Below, one piece after another: positions 25,412 to 35,315 of a DNA stretch of 64,000 nucleotides; positions within the stretch are counted from its first letter, which is position 1; each line of letters starts with the position of its first letter. Both the position numbers and the translations under genes were made by a program. Where the stretch lies: NCBI RefSeq assembly GCF_023231945.1, contig NZ_JAJLJH010000015.1, forward strand, positions 1 to 64,000, given 5' to 3'. This DNA comes from Scleromatobacter humisilvae (GTDB taxonomy: Bacteria > Pseudomonadota > Gammaproteobacteria > Burkholderiales > Burkholderiaceae_C). The notes under the pieces are model-generated. The model worked only from the letters and a program-made list of their open reading frames with translations, made no database searches and was not told the DNA's origin.

Positions 25412-26146
25412 TCAGGGTTGCCGCGCGGCCGAAGGCGGCAGTTCGGCGATCGCGGCCGCCACGGCGGCGCGCATCGCGTCGGGCTGGTCGACGTAGACGG
25501 CGACCCAGCGCTTCAGGGGCCTGGCCGCGCCGTTGCGCGTCCAGCACGTGCCGTTCGGGCCGGCGGCGAGCTCGATCAGCAGCGTGGGCCTGTCGAGCGG
25601 ACTCAGCAGCGTCACCTCGCGTGGCTTCAGCTGGTGGACGTCGTGCCAGTCGTCGTTGCCGCGCGCGGACTGATGATCGATGGTCCGAATGCCGGCGATC
25701 GCCGCGAGCGGCAGGCGGCACAGCTGGTTGAACCCGATGGCGAGGGTCAACGCGTGCGGACCCAGGACGTGATCAATGTGTTGCGTCGCGCTGCGCAGCG
25801 ACACCGCCCACGCCACCATCCACACGGACGCGAACAGCAGCAGGCCGTGCGCAATCGCACGATGCGCGGGCCCGATGGCCAGGTGGATGACGCCCTGCGC
25901 GACGAGCACGTCGACGAACTGCGCGACGACGACCATGGGCACCAGCACCGACATCCACGATCCGCGCCGCAGCGTGAAGCGCTGGCCCTCGCCGAGCCGG
26001 CGCGCGTAGTCCGCGCTGGGCAGCGGACGGCGCGTCCATTTGCAGGAGGCCTCGGCCCACATCCAGCGCTGCGTGCGCAACAGGCCGACGAGCCGCTCGG
26101 CGCCGAACAGGCGGGGCGGCGCGGGTGGCGAAAGACCGTCCGTCAT
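25412..26146 (-). CDS. Hypothetical membrane protein
   Basis: A 244-residue protein with two predicted membrane helices in the middle (SVLVPMVVVAQFVDVLVAQGVI, and AIAHGLLLFASVWMVAWAVS). The C-terminal soluble part (TIDHQSARGNDDWHDVHQLKP, then LLIELAAGPNGTCWTRNG) is reminiscent of PH-like domains in uncharacterised membrane proteins. I do not recognise the family. It is divergent from the iclR-type gene, separated by 78 bp that must hold both promoters. Confidence 0.6.
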   Translation of the reverse strand: MTDGLSPPAPPRLFGAERLVGLLRTQRWMWAEASCKWTRRPLPSADYARRLGEGQRFTLRRGSWMSVLVPMVVVAQFVDVLVAQGVIHLAIGPAHRAIAHGLLLFASVWMVAWAVSLRSATQHIDHVLGPHALTLAIGFNQLCRLPLAAIAGIRTIDHQSARGNDDWHDVHQLKPREVTLLSPLDRPTLLIELAAGPNGTCWTRNGAARPLKRWVAVYVDQPDAMRAAVAAAIAELPPSAARQP

Positions 26147-26224
26147 GACTCCCGTTTCGAGGGTTCGTCGGGGCGCGAACCTGCATGGGCCATTCTAGGT
26201 TCGCGGTCGAGCGAGAATCGCGCC

Positions 26225-27040
26225 ATGTCCGACCAATCCCCCGCTGCCGCCGACGAATCGCCGTCGGCCGCCAGCCGTCCCGGCGATGCCTTCGTGCAGT
26301 CGTTCGCCCGCGGCCTGGCGGTGCTGCGCAGCTTCGGCGCCGATGCGCCCGCGCAGACGCTCACGGGAGCGGCCGAGCGCAGCGGCCTCACGCGCGCGGG
26401 GGCGCGGCGCATCCTGCTGACGCTGCAGCAGCTGGGCTACGTCGAGGCCGAGGGGCGGCTGTTCCGCCTGACGCCGCGCGTGATGGAGCTGGGCTTCGCA
26501 TACCTCAGCTCGCAGCCGGTGTGGCACCTGGCGCAGCCGGTGATGGAGGAGCTCGTCCAGGACATCCACGAGTCGTCGTCGGCCGCCGTGCTCGATGGCG
26601 ACGACATCGTCTACGTGCTGCGCGTGCCGGCCAAGAAGATCATGGCGATCAGCCTCGGCCCGGGCAGCCGGCTGCCGGCGTTCTGCACGGCCATGGGCCG
26701 CGTGCTGCTGGCCGGCTTGCCGGAGACCGAGCGGCGCGCACGCCTCGCGCGCGCGCCGCGCATGGCCCGCACCGCGCGCACCGTCACCGACATCGACGCG
26801 CTGATGGCGCTGCTGGACGACGTGCGGCGCGACGGCCACGCGCTGGTGCACGGCGAGCTCGAGGAGGGGCTGGTGTCGATGGCGGCGCCCATCGTCAACC
26901 GCAGCGGCCGCGTCGTGGCCGCGATCAACGTCAGCGCGCAGGACCAGCGCATGCCGCCCGACCAGATGCGCAAGCGGTTGCTGCCGCGCCTGCTGGAGTC
27001 GGCCGCGAGCATCAACACCTTGATGCGCATGCAGGACTGA
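26225..27040 (+). CDS. IclR-family transcriptional regulator
   Basis: A 271-residue protein. The N-terminal winged HTH (FARGLAVLRSFGADAPAQTL, then RSGLTRAGARRILLTLQQLG) is followed by the IclR effector domain, with the typical LAQPVMEELVQDIHESSSAAVLDG, LGPGSRLPAFCTAMGRVLLAG and EEGLVSMAAPIVNRSGRVVAAINVS. It is closest in feel to the PcaR/PobR branch that controls aromatic-acid catabolism, but no catabolic genes are nearby, so the effector is unknown. The ATG at 26225 matches the usual N-terminal length. Confidence 0.9.
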   Translation: MSDQSPAAADESPSAASRPGDAFVQSFARGLAVLRSFGADAPAQTLTGAAERSGLTRAGARRILLTLQQLGYVEAEGRLFRLTPRVMELGFAYLSSQPVWHLAQPVMEELVQDIHESSSAAVLDGDDIVYVLRVPAKKIMAISLGPGSRLPAFCTAMGRVLLAGLPETERRARLARAPRMARTARTVTDIDALMALLDDVRRDGHALVHGELEEGLVSMAAPIVNRSGRVVAAINVSAQDQRMPPDQMRKRLLPRLLESAASINTLMRMQD

Positions 27041-27305
27041 GCCCGCCGTTGGAAGCGTTTCCGTTGCATCCGGGCCGAGTGCGGCGAAATATGGCACGCC
27101 CGGCGCCGCCGCGGGCGGCGGCGGCCGGACAGATGTGCTCAACTTGGCGCCGTCGCGGCCGATCCAGGAGGTTCGGCCGGCGGCCGGCGAGGTTCTTGCA
27201 TGGTTCACTGCCGCGCACGAATTCGCCGCGAAACCGTCCCGCGCCGCCCGGCCGCCACGAGCGCCGGCGCTGCCATTCCTGTCCAGCCAGGTCGCCACCG
27301 CCGCC

Positions 27306-28565
27306 ATGACCGCCGTTCCTGATGCCCGCCCCGATGCGCCGTTGCCCAAGCCGGCCGCCACCGGCATGGGCACGACTTCCGAGTACGGCCCATATCGGCT
27401 CGCCTCGCACTTCCAGCCGATCTACAGCCTGACGCACCATCGCGCGGTCGGCCACGAGGCGCTGCTGCGCGCAACGACGCTGGCCACCGGCGCGCCCGTG
27501 GCTCCGATGGAACTGTTCGCCGACGCCGCCAGCGACGAGGCGCGCATCGCCCTCGACCGCGCCGCGCTGCTGCAGCACCTGGCGGCCTATGCCGGGCGCG
27601 ACGCCGACGAGTGGCTGTTCCTCAACATGCACCCGCGCTCGCTGGCGGACCCGTCCGGGCCAAGCATCCGCCAGATCGACGACACGCTCGCCCGGCACGG
27701 CCTGCGGCCCGGGCAGGTCGTGATCGAGGTGCTGGAATCGTCGCTGCCCGACGACGCCGACTTCGATCACCGCGTCGACGAGCTGCGCGAGCTGGGCTGC
27801 CTGGTGTCGCTCGACGACTTCGGCGCCGGCCACTCCAATTTCGACCGCGTGTTCAGGCTGCGGCCGGAGATCGTCAAGCTCGATCGCAGCGTGGTCGTGC
27901 GCGCGGAGGTCGACGCGCATGCGCGCCGCATCGCCTCGCAGATGGTGTCGCTGCTGCACGAATGCGGCTGCCTGGTGCTGATGGAGGGCATCGAGACCGA
28001 CGAGGGTGCCTACACCGCGCTGCGTTGCGACGTCGACTTCGTGCAGGGCTACCACTTCGGCCGGCCCGGCCCCGAGCTCGCCGGCATCACCGGCCTGCAC
28101 GCGTTGCGCGCGGCGTGGGACCGCTTCGATCGCCAGTCGGCCAGCGACGACCGGCTGTGGCAGGAGCAGATGTCGCCCTACAAGCAGTCGATCGAGCTGG
28201 CCAGCGTGCTGCTGGCGGGCGGCGCCTCGATGGACGAGGCCTGCCGGCGCTTCCTCTCGCAGCCGGGTTCGGACATGTGCTACCTGCTCGACAAGCAGGG
28301 CCGCCAGGTCGTGGGCAACGCGTTCCGCGATGGCTTCTCGCAGCAGCAGCTCGAAAGCGTCGAGCGCTTCGCGCCGCTGCACGACACGCGCCAGGCGCGC
28401 TGGTCGCGCCGCGCCTACTTCCGCGGCGCCGAGGCCTCGCCCAACATCGCGCAGGTGACGCGTCCGTACATGACGCTGCAGGGCTCGCGCATGTGCTTCA
28501 CCGTGTCGATCCAGTTCGACATGGGCGGCCGCACGCTCGTGCTGTGCGGGGACGCTTCGCTATAG
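27306..28565 (+). CDS. EAL-domain cyclic-di-GMP phosphodiesterase
   Basis: An EAL domain (about residues 20-260) with the catalytic signatures intact: HEALLRA, LFLNMHP (metal Asn), EVLESS, SLDDFGAGHSN, KLDRS, EGIETDEGA and VQGYHFG. It should therefore hydrolyse c-di-GMP. No GGDEF or membrane segment is present. The C-terminal ~150 residues (SMDEACRRFLSQPGSDMCYLLD, ARWSRRAYFRGAEASPNIAQ) resemble a small-molecule-sensing domain found after EAL in other proteins. The start is uncertain; I chose the ATG at 27306, but the frame is open from 27135. YaeQ follows after 16 bp. Confidence 0.87.
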   Translation: MTAVPDARPDAPLPKPAATGMGTTSEYGPYRLASHFQPIYSLTHHRAVGHEALLRATTLATGAPVAPMELFADAASDEARIALDRAALLQHLAAYAGRDADEWLFLNMHPRSLADPSGPSIRQIDDTLARHGLRPGQVVIEVLESSLPDDADFDHRVDELRELGCLVSLDDFGAGHSNFDRVFRLRPEIVKLDRSVVVRAEVDAHARRIASQMVSLLHECGCLVLMEGIETDEGAYTALRCDVDFVQGYHFGRPGPELAGITGLHALRAAWDRFDRQSASDDRLWQEQMSPYKQSIELASVLLAGGASMDEACRRFLSQPGSDMCYLLDKQGRQVVGNAFRDGFSQQQLESVERFAPLHDTRQARWSRRAYFRGAEASPNIAQVTRPYMTLQGSRMCFTVSIQFDMGGRTLVLCGDASL

Positions 28566-28581
28566 CGGCGACAATGGACCC

Positions 28582-29154
28582 ATGGCCCTCAAAGCAACGA
28601 TCCACAAGGTCCGCCTGCAGCTCGCAGACATGGACCGCAACATCTACGGCGACCACGAGCTCACCATCGCGCGCCACCCGTCGGAGACCGACGAGCGGAT
28701 GCTGATGCGCGTGCTGGCCTACGCGCTGAACGTGCCGGCCGACAACGAGAAGGGCGACCTCGTGCTCGCCAAGAGCCTGTGGGATGTCGACGAGCCCGAT
28801 CTCTGGCAAGTGGACCTCACGGGCCAGGTCATCCACTGGATCGAGGTCGGCCAGCCCGACGATCGCCGCCTCGCGAAGGCGAGCAGCCGCGCCGAGAAGG
28901 TCACCGTCTACAGCTACATCGCGTCGACGCCGATCTGGTGGGCCGCGCTGGTGGGCAAGCTCAATCGCGCGCCGAAGGTGGAAGTGTGGTCGATCGACCC
29001 GGACGTGTCGCAGGCGCTCGGCAAGATGGTGGCGCGCACGATGGCGTGGCAGATCACGATCCAGGACGGGACGGTGTGGGTGTCGGACACGGTCAACACC
29101 GTGGAGATCACACCCAAGCTGCTGAAGGCGCGCGACGAGCGCGAGTACAACTGA
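28582..29154 (+). CDS. yaeQ: YaeQ family protein
   Basis: A 190-residue full-length YaeQ homologue: MALKATIHKVRLQLADMDRN, HPSETDERMLMRVLAYAL, WIEVGQPDDRRLAKAS and the closing TVEITPKLLKAR are all family hallmarks. YaeQ has a variant PD-(D/E)XK nuclease fold. Its biochemical role is unsettled; the E. coli protein was reported as a suppressor of loss of the RfaH antiterminator. It is probably co-transcribed with the EAL gene. Confidence 0.93.
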   Translation: MALKATIHKVRLQLADMDRNIYGDHELTIARHPSETDERMLMRVLAYALNVPADNEKGDLVLAKSLWDVDEPDLWQVDLTGQVIHWIEVGQPDDRRLAKASSRAEKVTVYSYIASTPIWWAALVGKLNRAPKVEVWSIDPDVSQALGKMVARTMAWQITIQDGTVWVSDTVNTVEITPKLLKARDEREYN

Positions 29155-29167
29155 GGCCGCGGTGCGC

Positions 29168-30043
29168 TCATTTGCGCGCCAGCCATACCCCGGACACCGT
29201 CACCGCCATCCCCGCGAGCGCGAGGCCCGTGAGCGTCTCGCCGAACATCGCCCAGGCGATCAGCGCCGTCACCGGCGGCGTCAGGTAGAACAGGCTCGCG
29301 ACGTTGACTGCGCTGCCGCTGCGAATGAGCACGTTGAGCAGGCTCACGGCGCCCAGCGACAGCACGAGCACGAGCCAGCCGAGCGCGAAGACGAACGCCG
29401 GCGTCCAGTGCACGACCATCGTCTCGGTGCGCCAGGCCACCAGCGCCGTGGCGACGAGGCTGGGCAGGAACTGGATGACCGAGCCGGTGCGCAGGTCGAA
29501 GGCTGGGCAGAAACGCTTCTGGTACAGCGTGCCCGCCGTGATGCCGACGAGCGCGGTCACCGCCGGCACCAGCAGCGTCGCGGCGGCCGGACCGCCGGAG
29601 CCCGCGACCTTGTGTGCGACGACCAGCACGACGCCCGCCAGGCCCAGCGCGAGTCCGAGCCACTGCGGAGCGCGCACGCGCTCGCGCAGGAACAGGCCGG
29701 CGCCGAGGGCGGTCAGCACCGGTTGCAGCCCGACGACCAGCGCCGTGACGCCCGCCGGCAACCCCAGCCGGATGGCCGTGAACACGCCGCCGAGATAGAC
29801 CGCGTGGATCAGCAGCCCCGACACGCCGATGTGCCCCCACTGCGCCGGGGTCGCGGGCCAGGGCGCGCGCGTGGCGAGCGCGATGGCGCCCATCAGCACC
29901 AGCACCGCGCCGTAGCGCAGGCTCAGCAGCGTGAGCGGCTCGCAATCGGGCAGGCCCAGCTTGGCGCCGATGAAGCCGGTGCTCCAGAGGACGACGAACA
30001 GCAGCGGAACGAAGGACGCGAAACGGGTGGAGGCGATGGACAT
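29168..30043 (-). CDS. EamA-family (drug/metabolite) transporter
   Basis: About 291 residues with ten hydrophobic helices in two repeated EamA halves. The first opens LLFVVLWSTGFIGAKLGL; the second contains VTALVGITAGTLYQKRF and LTPPVTALIAWAMFGETLTG, the conserved EamA end motif. Members export amino acids or other metabolites, or act as unknown permeases; no substrate can be inferred. I set the start at MSIASTRF (30043), after which the first membrane helix follows directly. It is convergent with yaeQ. Confidence 0.88.
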   Translation of the reverse strand: MSIASTRFASFVPLLFVVLWSTGFIGAKLGLPDCEPLTLLSLRYGAVLVLMGAIALATRAPWPATPAQWGHIGVSGLLIHAVYLGGVFTAIRLGLPAGVTALVVGLQPVLTALGAGLFLRERVRAPQWLGLALGLAGVVLVVAHKVAGSGGPAAATLLVPAVTALVGITAGTLYQKRFCPAFDLRTGSVIQFLPSLVATALVAWRTETMVVHWTPAFVFALGWLVLVLSLGAVSLLNVLIRSGSAVNVASLFYLTPPVTALIAWAMFGETLTGLALAGMAVTVSGVWLARK

Positions 30044-30172
30044 GTCTGGCTGAGGTGGCGCCGTCGTCGCAGCGTCGCTGCCGCTTGCGCGTGACGCGCG
30101 CACAGGCGCGAGCGACGCATCATCGCGTGGATGCCCGGTCGCTGCCGGCCTGGGGACTTGCGCGCGCTGTCG

Positions 30173-32158
30173 TCAGCCCGCGGCGGACTCGAGCACCCGC
30201 AGGATCTCGCGCCCGTAGGCCTCGAGCTTCTTCGCGCCGACGCCGCTGATGCCGGACAGCTCGTCCAGCGTGGACGGCGCCTGCTGGGCCATTTGCGCCA
30301 GTGTCGCGTCGTTGAAGACGATGTAGGCCGGCAGGTTGTGCTCGCGCGCCACCTCGGAGCGCCAGGCGCGCAGAGCCGCGAAGCGCTGGTCGCCGTCGGC
30401 GTCGAGCTTGATGGGGGCCGACGTGCTGCGGCCGCCCGAGCTGGTGCTGCTGCGCCGCGTGCGGCCCGAGCCCTTGGGCGTCTCGCGATGTTCGCGCAGC
30501 AGGACGGGCACCTCGCCCTTGAGCACCGCGCGCGCGCTGTCGGTCAGCACCAGCGTGTTGTACTCGCCCTCGGACTGCAGGTGCCCCAGCGACAGCAGCT
30601 GGCGGATCACGCCGCGCCATTGCTGCTCCGACCACTTCGCGCCGATGCCGAACGTCGACAGCGAGCCGTGGCCGTGCTGCGTCGTCTTGTCGGTGACCTT
30701 GCCGCGCAGCACGTCGATCAGGTGGCCGGCGCCGAAGGAGAGGCCCGAGTGCTGGCGGAAGCGATAGACCGTGGACAGCGCCATGCGCGCGGCCTCGGTC
30801 GCGTCCCACGTCGCCGGCGGGTTGAGGCAGTTGTCGCAGTTGCCGCAGGCCGAGCTCTTCTCGCCGAAGTACGCCAGCAGCCGCACGCGGCGGCAGTCGT
30901 GGGCCTCGGCCAGCGTCAGCAGTGCGTCGAGCTTGCCGCGCTGCATCTTCTTGAATTCGTCGCCGGCCGGGCTCTCGTCGATCATGCGGCGCTGGTTGAC
31001 GACGTCGGCCAGGCCGTAGGCCATCCAGGCGTCGGCGGCCTCGCCGTCGCGGCCCGCGCGGCCGGTCTCCTGGTAGTAGCCTTCGATGTTCTTGGGCAGG
31101 TCCAGGTGGGCGACGAAGCGCACGTCGGGCTTGTCGATGCCCATGCCGAACGCGATGGTGGCGCACATCACCAGGCCGTCCTCGCGCAGGAAGCGGTCCT
31201 GGTGGCGGCGGCGCACGTCGGCGTCCAGGCCCGCGTGGTACGGCAGCGCGGAGATGCCTTCGGAGCTGAGCCACGCCGCGGTCTCCTCCACCTTCTTGCG
31301 GCTCTGGCAGTAGACGATGCCGGCGTCGCCCTCGTGCTCGTCGCGCAGGAAGCGGATCAGCTGCTTCTTCGCCTCGTCCTTCTCGACGATCGCGTAGCGG
31401 ATGTTGGGCCGGTCGAAGCTCGAGATGAACTCGCGCGCGCCGGTGAGCGCGAGGCGCTCGCGCATGTCGGCGCGCGTGTGGTCGTCCGCGGTGGCGGTGA
31501 GCGCCACGCGCGGCACGTTGGGGAAGCGCTCGTGCAGCTGCGCGAGCTGCAGGTAGTCCTCGCGGAAATCGTGGCCCCACTGGCTGACGCAATGCGCCTC
31601 GTCGATGGCGACGAGGCTCAGCAGGCCGCGCTCGTCGAGCGCCGTCAGCATGCCCATGAAACGCGGGTTGGTGACGCGTTCAGGCGCGGCGTAGAGCATC
31701 ACCAGCCGGCCGCTCATCATCTCGCGCTCGACGCGCGACGCCTCCTCGCCGGTCAGCGACGAGTTGAGGAAGGCCGCGTGCACGCCGAGTTCCTCGAGCG
31801 CGCCGACCTGGTCGTGCATCAGCGCGATCAGCGGGCTGATGACCAGCGTGACGCCCAGCCCGGCGCGATGCCGCGCGATCGCCGGCACCTGGTAGCACAG
31901 GCTCTTGCCACCGCCGGTGGGCATCAGCACCATGGCGTCGTCGCCGGCGCTCACCGTCTGGATGATGTCCTGCTGCTCGCCGCGGAAGGCGCTGTAGCCG
32001 AAGACCTGCTGCAGGATGCCGTGCAGGTCGGCGTCGGTGGCGCCTCGCCGCCGGGCCGGATCGGCGGCGACGCGCACGGCCTCGTTGGCCTCCGCCCCCG
32101 CGGGACGCGTGGCGGGCAGGGAATCGAAGTCGTAGTCGTCGTAGTCGAATTCAGACAC
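30173..32158 (-). CDS. recQ: ATP-dependent DNA helicase RecQ
   Basis: A 661-residue RecQ. Walker A is PTGGGKSL (Lys85), the DEAH box is [15 protein letters not shown], and later motifs include STSSF-like [29 protein letters not shown] and [12 protein letters not shown]. The RQC zinc site is [12 protein letters not shown] with CGNCDNC. A winged-helix and an HRDC domain at the C-terminus ([36 protein letters not shown]) complete the standard layout. It unwinds 3'-5' in RecF-pathway recombination. About 40 residues precede the helicase core, slightly more than in E. coli RecQ. Confidence 0.96.
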   Translation of the reverse strand: MSEFDYDDYDFDSLPATRPAGAEANEAVRVAADPARRRGATDADLHGILQQVFGYSAFRGEQQDIIQTVSAGDDAMVLMPTGGGKSLCYQVPAIARHRAGLGVTLVISPLIALMHDQVGALEELGVHAAFLNSSLTGEEASRVEREMMSGRLVMLYAAPERVTNPRFMGMLTALDERGLLSLVAIDEAHCVSQWGHDFREDYLQLAQLHERFPNVPRVALTATADDHTRADMRERLALTGAREFISSFDRPNIRYAIVEKDEAKKQLIRFLRDEHEGDAGIVYCQSRKKVEETAAWLSSEGISALPYHAGLDADVRRRHQDRFLREDGLVMCATIAFGMGIDKPDVRFVAHLDLPKNIEGYYQETGRAGRDGEAADAWMAYGLADVVNQRRMIDESPAGDEFKKMQRGKLDALLTLAEAHDCRRVRLLAYFGEKSSACGNCDNCLNPPATWDATEAARMALSTVYRFRQHSGLSFGAGHLIDVLRGKVTDKTTQHGHGSLSTFGIGAKWSEQQWRGVIRQLLSLGHLQSEGEYNTLVLTDSARAVLKGEVPVLLREHRETPKGSGRTRRSSTSSGGRSTSAPIKLDADGDQRFAALRAWRSEVAREHNLPAYIVFNDATLAQMAQQAPSTLDELSGISGVGAKKLEAYGREILRVLESAAG

Positions 32159-32309
32159 GGAAAAGGCCGGTGCGGGCGCATCGCGCGTTTCGCACGACAG
32201 CCGGAAGACAAGGCCTCCATGGTACAGGGCGCGGGTAAAGCGGACCAGCGCCGAAGCGCCGATTCCGGCCGGAATCGGCGCCGCGGACCGGGCGGCGACG
32301 CGGCCGCGC

Positions 32310-32909
32310 TCAGGAAATCGCTTCGACCACGCGGCTCAGGATGCCCGGCTTGTCTTCCGACAGCGGCCACGACGCCTTGAGCTCGTCCTTGCGCGCCGCG
32401 ATCTGCGCGCCCAGCGCCTTCATGTCGAGCTTCGTCTTGCGCGCCTTGGGAAACATCTCGGTCTCCTCTTCCTTGACGTGATGCTTCACGTACTCGGACA
32501 GCACCTTGACCTTGGCATCGAACATCTCGCCATCGGGCTCCTTGCCCTCGACCTGGGCCATCAGCTCCTTCATCGACGCGTGCTCGATCGTCGCTTCCGG
32601 AACCAGCTCCTTGTCCTTCAGCGCGGCCTTCACGGCCGGATAGAAGATCTCCTCCTCGGCCTTCGCGTGGATGCCCAGCTCCATGCAGATGCTGGCGACG
32701 AGCGTCTTCTTCCTTGCCGTCGAACGCGTCTTTTCATACTGCTCGAACAGGCTGCTGACCAGCTTGTGGTCGGCCTTCAGCAGCGCGGTGGCTTCCTGGG
32801 CGACGGGCGCCTTGGGAGCGCGCGCCGCGCGGGGGGTGGTCTTGCTGGCGACGGCGCTCGTCGCCCGCTTCGCGGGCGCCTGGGTCGTCTTGCGGCTTGC
32901 AGTGGCCAT
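32310..32909 (-). CDS. Hemerythrin HHE-domain protein
   Basis: A 199-residue protein. The basic N-terminal tail (Lys/Arg/Ala-rich, residues 1-38) is followed by a four-helix hemerythrin-like domain with diiron ligand positions: [35 protein letters not shown] and [14 protein letters not shown]. Such proteins bind oxygen, nitric oxide or iron, and many are stress proteins. The histone-like tail is common in Burkholderiales homologues. It is followed upstream on the same strand by the 24-residue membrane protein and another membrane protein, possibly one operon. Confidence 0.88.
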   Translation of the reverse strand: MATASRKTTQAPAKRATSAVASKTTPRAARAPKAPVAQEATALLKADHKLVSSLFEQYEKTRSTARKKTLVASICMELGIHAKAEEEIFYPAVKAALKDKELVPEATIEHASMKELMAQVEGKEPDGEMFDAKVKVLSEYVKHHVKEEETEMFPKARKTKLDMKALGAQIAARKDELKASWPLSEDKPGILSRVVEAIS

Positions 32910-32930
32910 GATGGGATGTCCTTTCGAGGA

Positions 32931-33005
32931 TCAGTGCGAGAACAGCGCAATGAGGATGATGATGGGCAGCGGAACGCCGAGGAACAGCAGAAGCAGTGAG
33001 CGCAT
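32931..33005 (-). CDS. Very small membrane protein (24 residues)
   Basis: The translation MRSLLLLFLGVPLPIIIL followed by IALFSH is almost entirely one membrane helix. The ATG at 33005 is preceded by GGAGACTTCC, a good Shine-Dalgarno. It lies 18 bp after the stop of the next upstream membrane gene and 21 bp before the hemerythrin gene, in the same direction. Similar tiny leucine/isoleucine-rich proteins with a central GVPLPII turn occur in other betaproteobacteria, without known function. Confidence 0.65.
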   Translation of the reverse strand: MRSLLLLFLGVPLPIIILIALFSH

Positions 33006-33023
33006 GGAAGTCTCCGGGTGTGT

Positions 33024-33998
33024 TTAGACGAGGTCGCGCTGGCGACCGCCGAACGTGGCGCAGAAGCTGGCGACGAAGGCGCCGGCGAGCAGCGAGATGA
33101 ACAGCCACAGCGCGGCGTAGGCCGAGGCCTTGCGCGCCTTGTCCGCGGCTTCCTTCGCGTCGGCCTTGGCCTGGTCGGCCTTGGCCTTCATGCGCGCGAA
33201 GGTGTCGTTGACACGCTTCTCGGCGTCGGCCTGCGGCAGCCCGGTGCGTTGCGACACCTGTTGGCCGAGGTACTTGACGTCGTCCGGCGGCAGCGCGCCG
33301 GCCTCGAGGCCGCTCGCGAAGATGCGGCCGGCTTCGGCGCCCATCGGGGCCGCGTCGCCGCCATTGCCGATCGGCGCAGACGCTGCGGCAGCAGGTGCCG
33401 ATGCGTCCTTGCGGAACAGGCTGTCGACGAAGTAGCCGTTGCTCGCGGCCGGAGCCTCCGGCTTCATCGCACCGGCAGCGGCCGGGGCCGCAGCGGCGGC
33501 GGCGGTCGTCGCCGCACCGCCCGCCACCGAGCCCACCGCGCTGGCGCTCGTGCCGAGGATGCCGCCGATCGCCGAGGTCAGCATCGCGGCCGTCGCCAGC
33601 GTCGCGATGGCCCAGGCCAGGAAGCCGTGCGCGGTGTCGCGGAAGTAGACCTCGTCGACATGCGTCGACGCCCAGCGCGTGCGCAGGCGTCCGGCAAGGT
33701 AGCCGCCGATGCCCGAGGCCGCGAGCTGCGTGAACGTGATCCAGACGATCGTCGAGACGCCGAAGGTCGTCGCGCTGGCGCCCGAGCCCGCGAACGGCGA
33801 GACGGACGACAGCCCGAGCCCGACACCCAGGATCAGCAGGATCAGCGACAGTGCCGCCGCGCCCGCGGCGCCGGCGAATATCGCGCCCCAGGACACGCCG
33901 GAGGTGTGTCGGCTGGAATGCAGGTCGGCGGCGGCTGGCGCGTAGGGCCGCGCGGGGACGCCCGCGCGCAAGTCGCTGGCCAGGGTGGTATCGGTCAT
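33024..33998 (-). CDS. Hypothetical membrane protein with alanine-rich linker
   Basis: About 324 residues. Four hydrophobic helices are seen: SWGAIFAGAAGAAALSLILL at ~36-57, the TTFGVSTIVWITFTQLAASG region, TAHGFLAWAIATLATAAML, and a C-terminal AYAALWLFISLLAGAFVASF. A long Ala/Pro-rich stretch (residues ~170-215) and a Lys/Ala-rich coiled-coil (KAKADQAKADAKEAADKARK) lie between. The SWGA-x-x-AG start with GGYLAGRLR is typical of a widespread uncharacterised family sometimes labelled PhnA-like; function unknown. The start ATG at 33998 has GGAG upstream. Confidence 0.72.
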   Translation of the reverse strand: MTDTTLASDLRAGVPARPYAPAAADLHSSRHTSGVSWGAIFAGAAGAAALSLILLILGVGLGLSSVSPFAGSGASATTFGVSTIVWITFTQLAASGIGGYLAGRLRTRWASTHVDEVYFRDTAHGFLAWAIATLATAAMLTSAIGGILGTSASAVGSVAGGAATTAAAAAAPAAAGAMKPEAPAASNGYFVDSLFRKDASAPAAAASAPIGNGGDAAPMGAEAGRIFASGLEAGALPPDDVKYLGQQVSQRTGLPQADAEKRVNDTFARMKAKADQAKADAKEAADKARKASAYAALWLFISLLAGAFVASFCATFGGRQRDLV

Positions 33999-34074
33999 GT
34001 GCGGAGTCTCCGGGTGGTTTGTGTGTCCCGGGACGTCGGCAAGGCGCGATCCTGTGCGCGCGATCAGCGGCTGC

Positions 34075-35301
34075 CTAGACGAGCCCGATGTCGCGCGGCG
34101 CGCCACCGGGAAACACGCGCTGCAGCTGCTCCGCGTCCAAGCCGTACATGCGCTGGAACAGCCCGCCGAACACGCCGCGGTAGTCGTTGAGCACCGGCCA
34201 GTCGCGACCCTGGTTCAACGACGCGGGGCTGGTCAGCGCGACCTGCTCGCCGCGCACGCCGCCCTTCACGCCGCCGCCCATCACCCAGTACGCGGTGCCG
34301 TGGCCGTGGTCGGTGCCGCGGTTGCCGTTCTCCTTGAACGTGCGGCCGAACTCGCTGATCACGACGACAACGGTGTCGCGCCACGCCGGACCCATCTCTC
34401 GCGCGAAGGCGTCCAGGCCGCGGCTGAGGTCGCCGATGCGCGTGGCCAGCGCGCCGGTGGCGCCGCCCTGGCCGACGTGGGTGTCCCAGCCGCCGACGTC
34501 GACGAAGCCGATGCGCACCTGGTCGCGCATCAGGCGCGCGATGCGCGTAGCCTCGAGCTCGAAGCCCTTGGGCGTGACGGCGTCGCGGCTGGCACGCTGC
34601 ATCTCGTCGGCCATCTCGAGGGCGACCTGCTTCTGCGTGTCGAGGCCCTCGGCGACGCCGCGCTCCAGCGTCGTGCCCGCGTACATCTTCTGCAGCAGCG
34701 CGGCCTGGCGCGCGTCCGTGGCGGGCTTGGCGGTGCGCGCGAGGCTGGTGTTGGTGACCATGCGGCGGCCCTGCAGCACGGTGGGCAGGCGGTCGGTGAA
34801 CGACATCACGCGCTGATCGGAATCCAGCCGTGCGCCGAGTTCCTGGGCCAGGCGGTTGAGGAAACCCTGGGTGGTATCGGGCCGCGGCGTGCCGGGTGCG
34901 AGCGCGTCGCCGGGCAGCGGCAGGCCCAGCTCGACGCGATCCTGCGTCTCGAAGTGGCTGCGCGACAGGTCGCCGATGCCGGCGAACGGAATGAACGCGA
35001 CCTCGCCGGCCTGGATGCGCGGATACAGCGTGGACTGCAGCGCCGGCATCAGCGCCCAGTCGGCATCGAACGCGAGCGCCGCGTTGGCGCCGACGCCGGG
35101 CCGCGCGATGGCGATGTTGGGCCGCGACTCGGCGTAGAACGAGGTCTGCGGGATCAGCACGTTGCAGGCGTCGTACGCGCCGCGCAGGAAGACGACCAGC
35201 AGCCGGCTGTCGACCGTCGACCCCGCTGGCGCGGCCCACGTGCGCGTCGCGTTCATCGCCAGGCCGGCCATTGCGGCGTTGAGGAAGTGGCGTCGTTGCA
35301 T
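34075..35301 (-). CDS. DUF1501 family exported protein
   Basis: A 408-residue protein with a probable Tat-type signal (MQRRHFLNAAMAGLAMNATRTW). It has the DUF1501 core of the alkaline-phosphatase-like superfamily: LLVVFLRGAYDACNVLIP, DVGGWDTHVGQGG, VVVVISEFGRTFKENG, then GTDHGHGTAYWVMGGGVKGG. These are the metal-ligand-bearing segments of that fold. Its substrate is unknown. It is almost always paired with a DUF1800 gene, as here (14 bp upstream), suggesting a joint envelope function. AGGAG precedes the ATG at 35301. Confidence 0.9.
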   Translation of the reverse strand: MQRRHFLNAAMAGLAMNATRTWAAPAGSTVDSRLLVVFLRGAYDACNVLIPQTSFYAESRPNIAIARPGVGANAALAFDADWALMPALQSTLYPRIQAGEVAFIPFAGIGDLSRSHFETQDRVELGLPLPGDALAPGTPRPDTTQGFLNRLAQELGARLDSDQRVMSFTDRLPTVLQGRRMVTNTSLARTAKPATDARQAALLQKMYAGTTLERGVAEGLDTQKQVALEMADEMQRASRDAVTPKGFELEATRIARLMRDQVRIGFVDVGGWDTHVGQGGATGALATRIGDLSRGLDAFAREMGPAWRDTVVVVISEFGRTFKENGNRGTDHGHGTAYWVMGGGVKGGVRGEQVALTSPASLNQGRDWPVLNDYRGVFGGLFQRMYGLDAEQLQRVFPGGAPRDIGLV

Positions 35302-35315
35302 GGCGGGCTCCTCGA

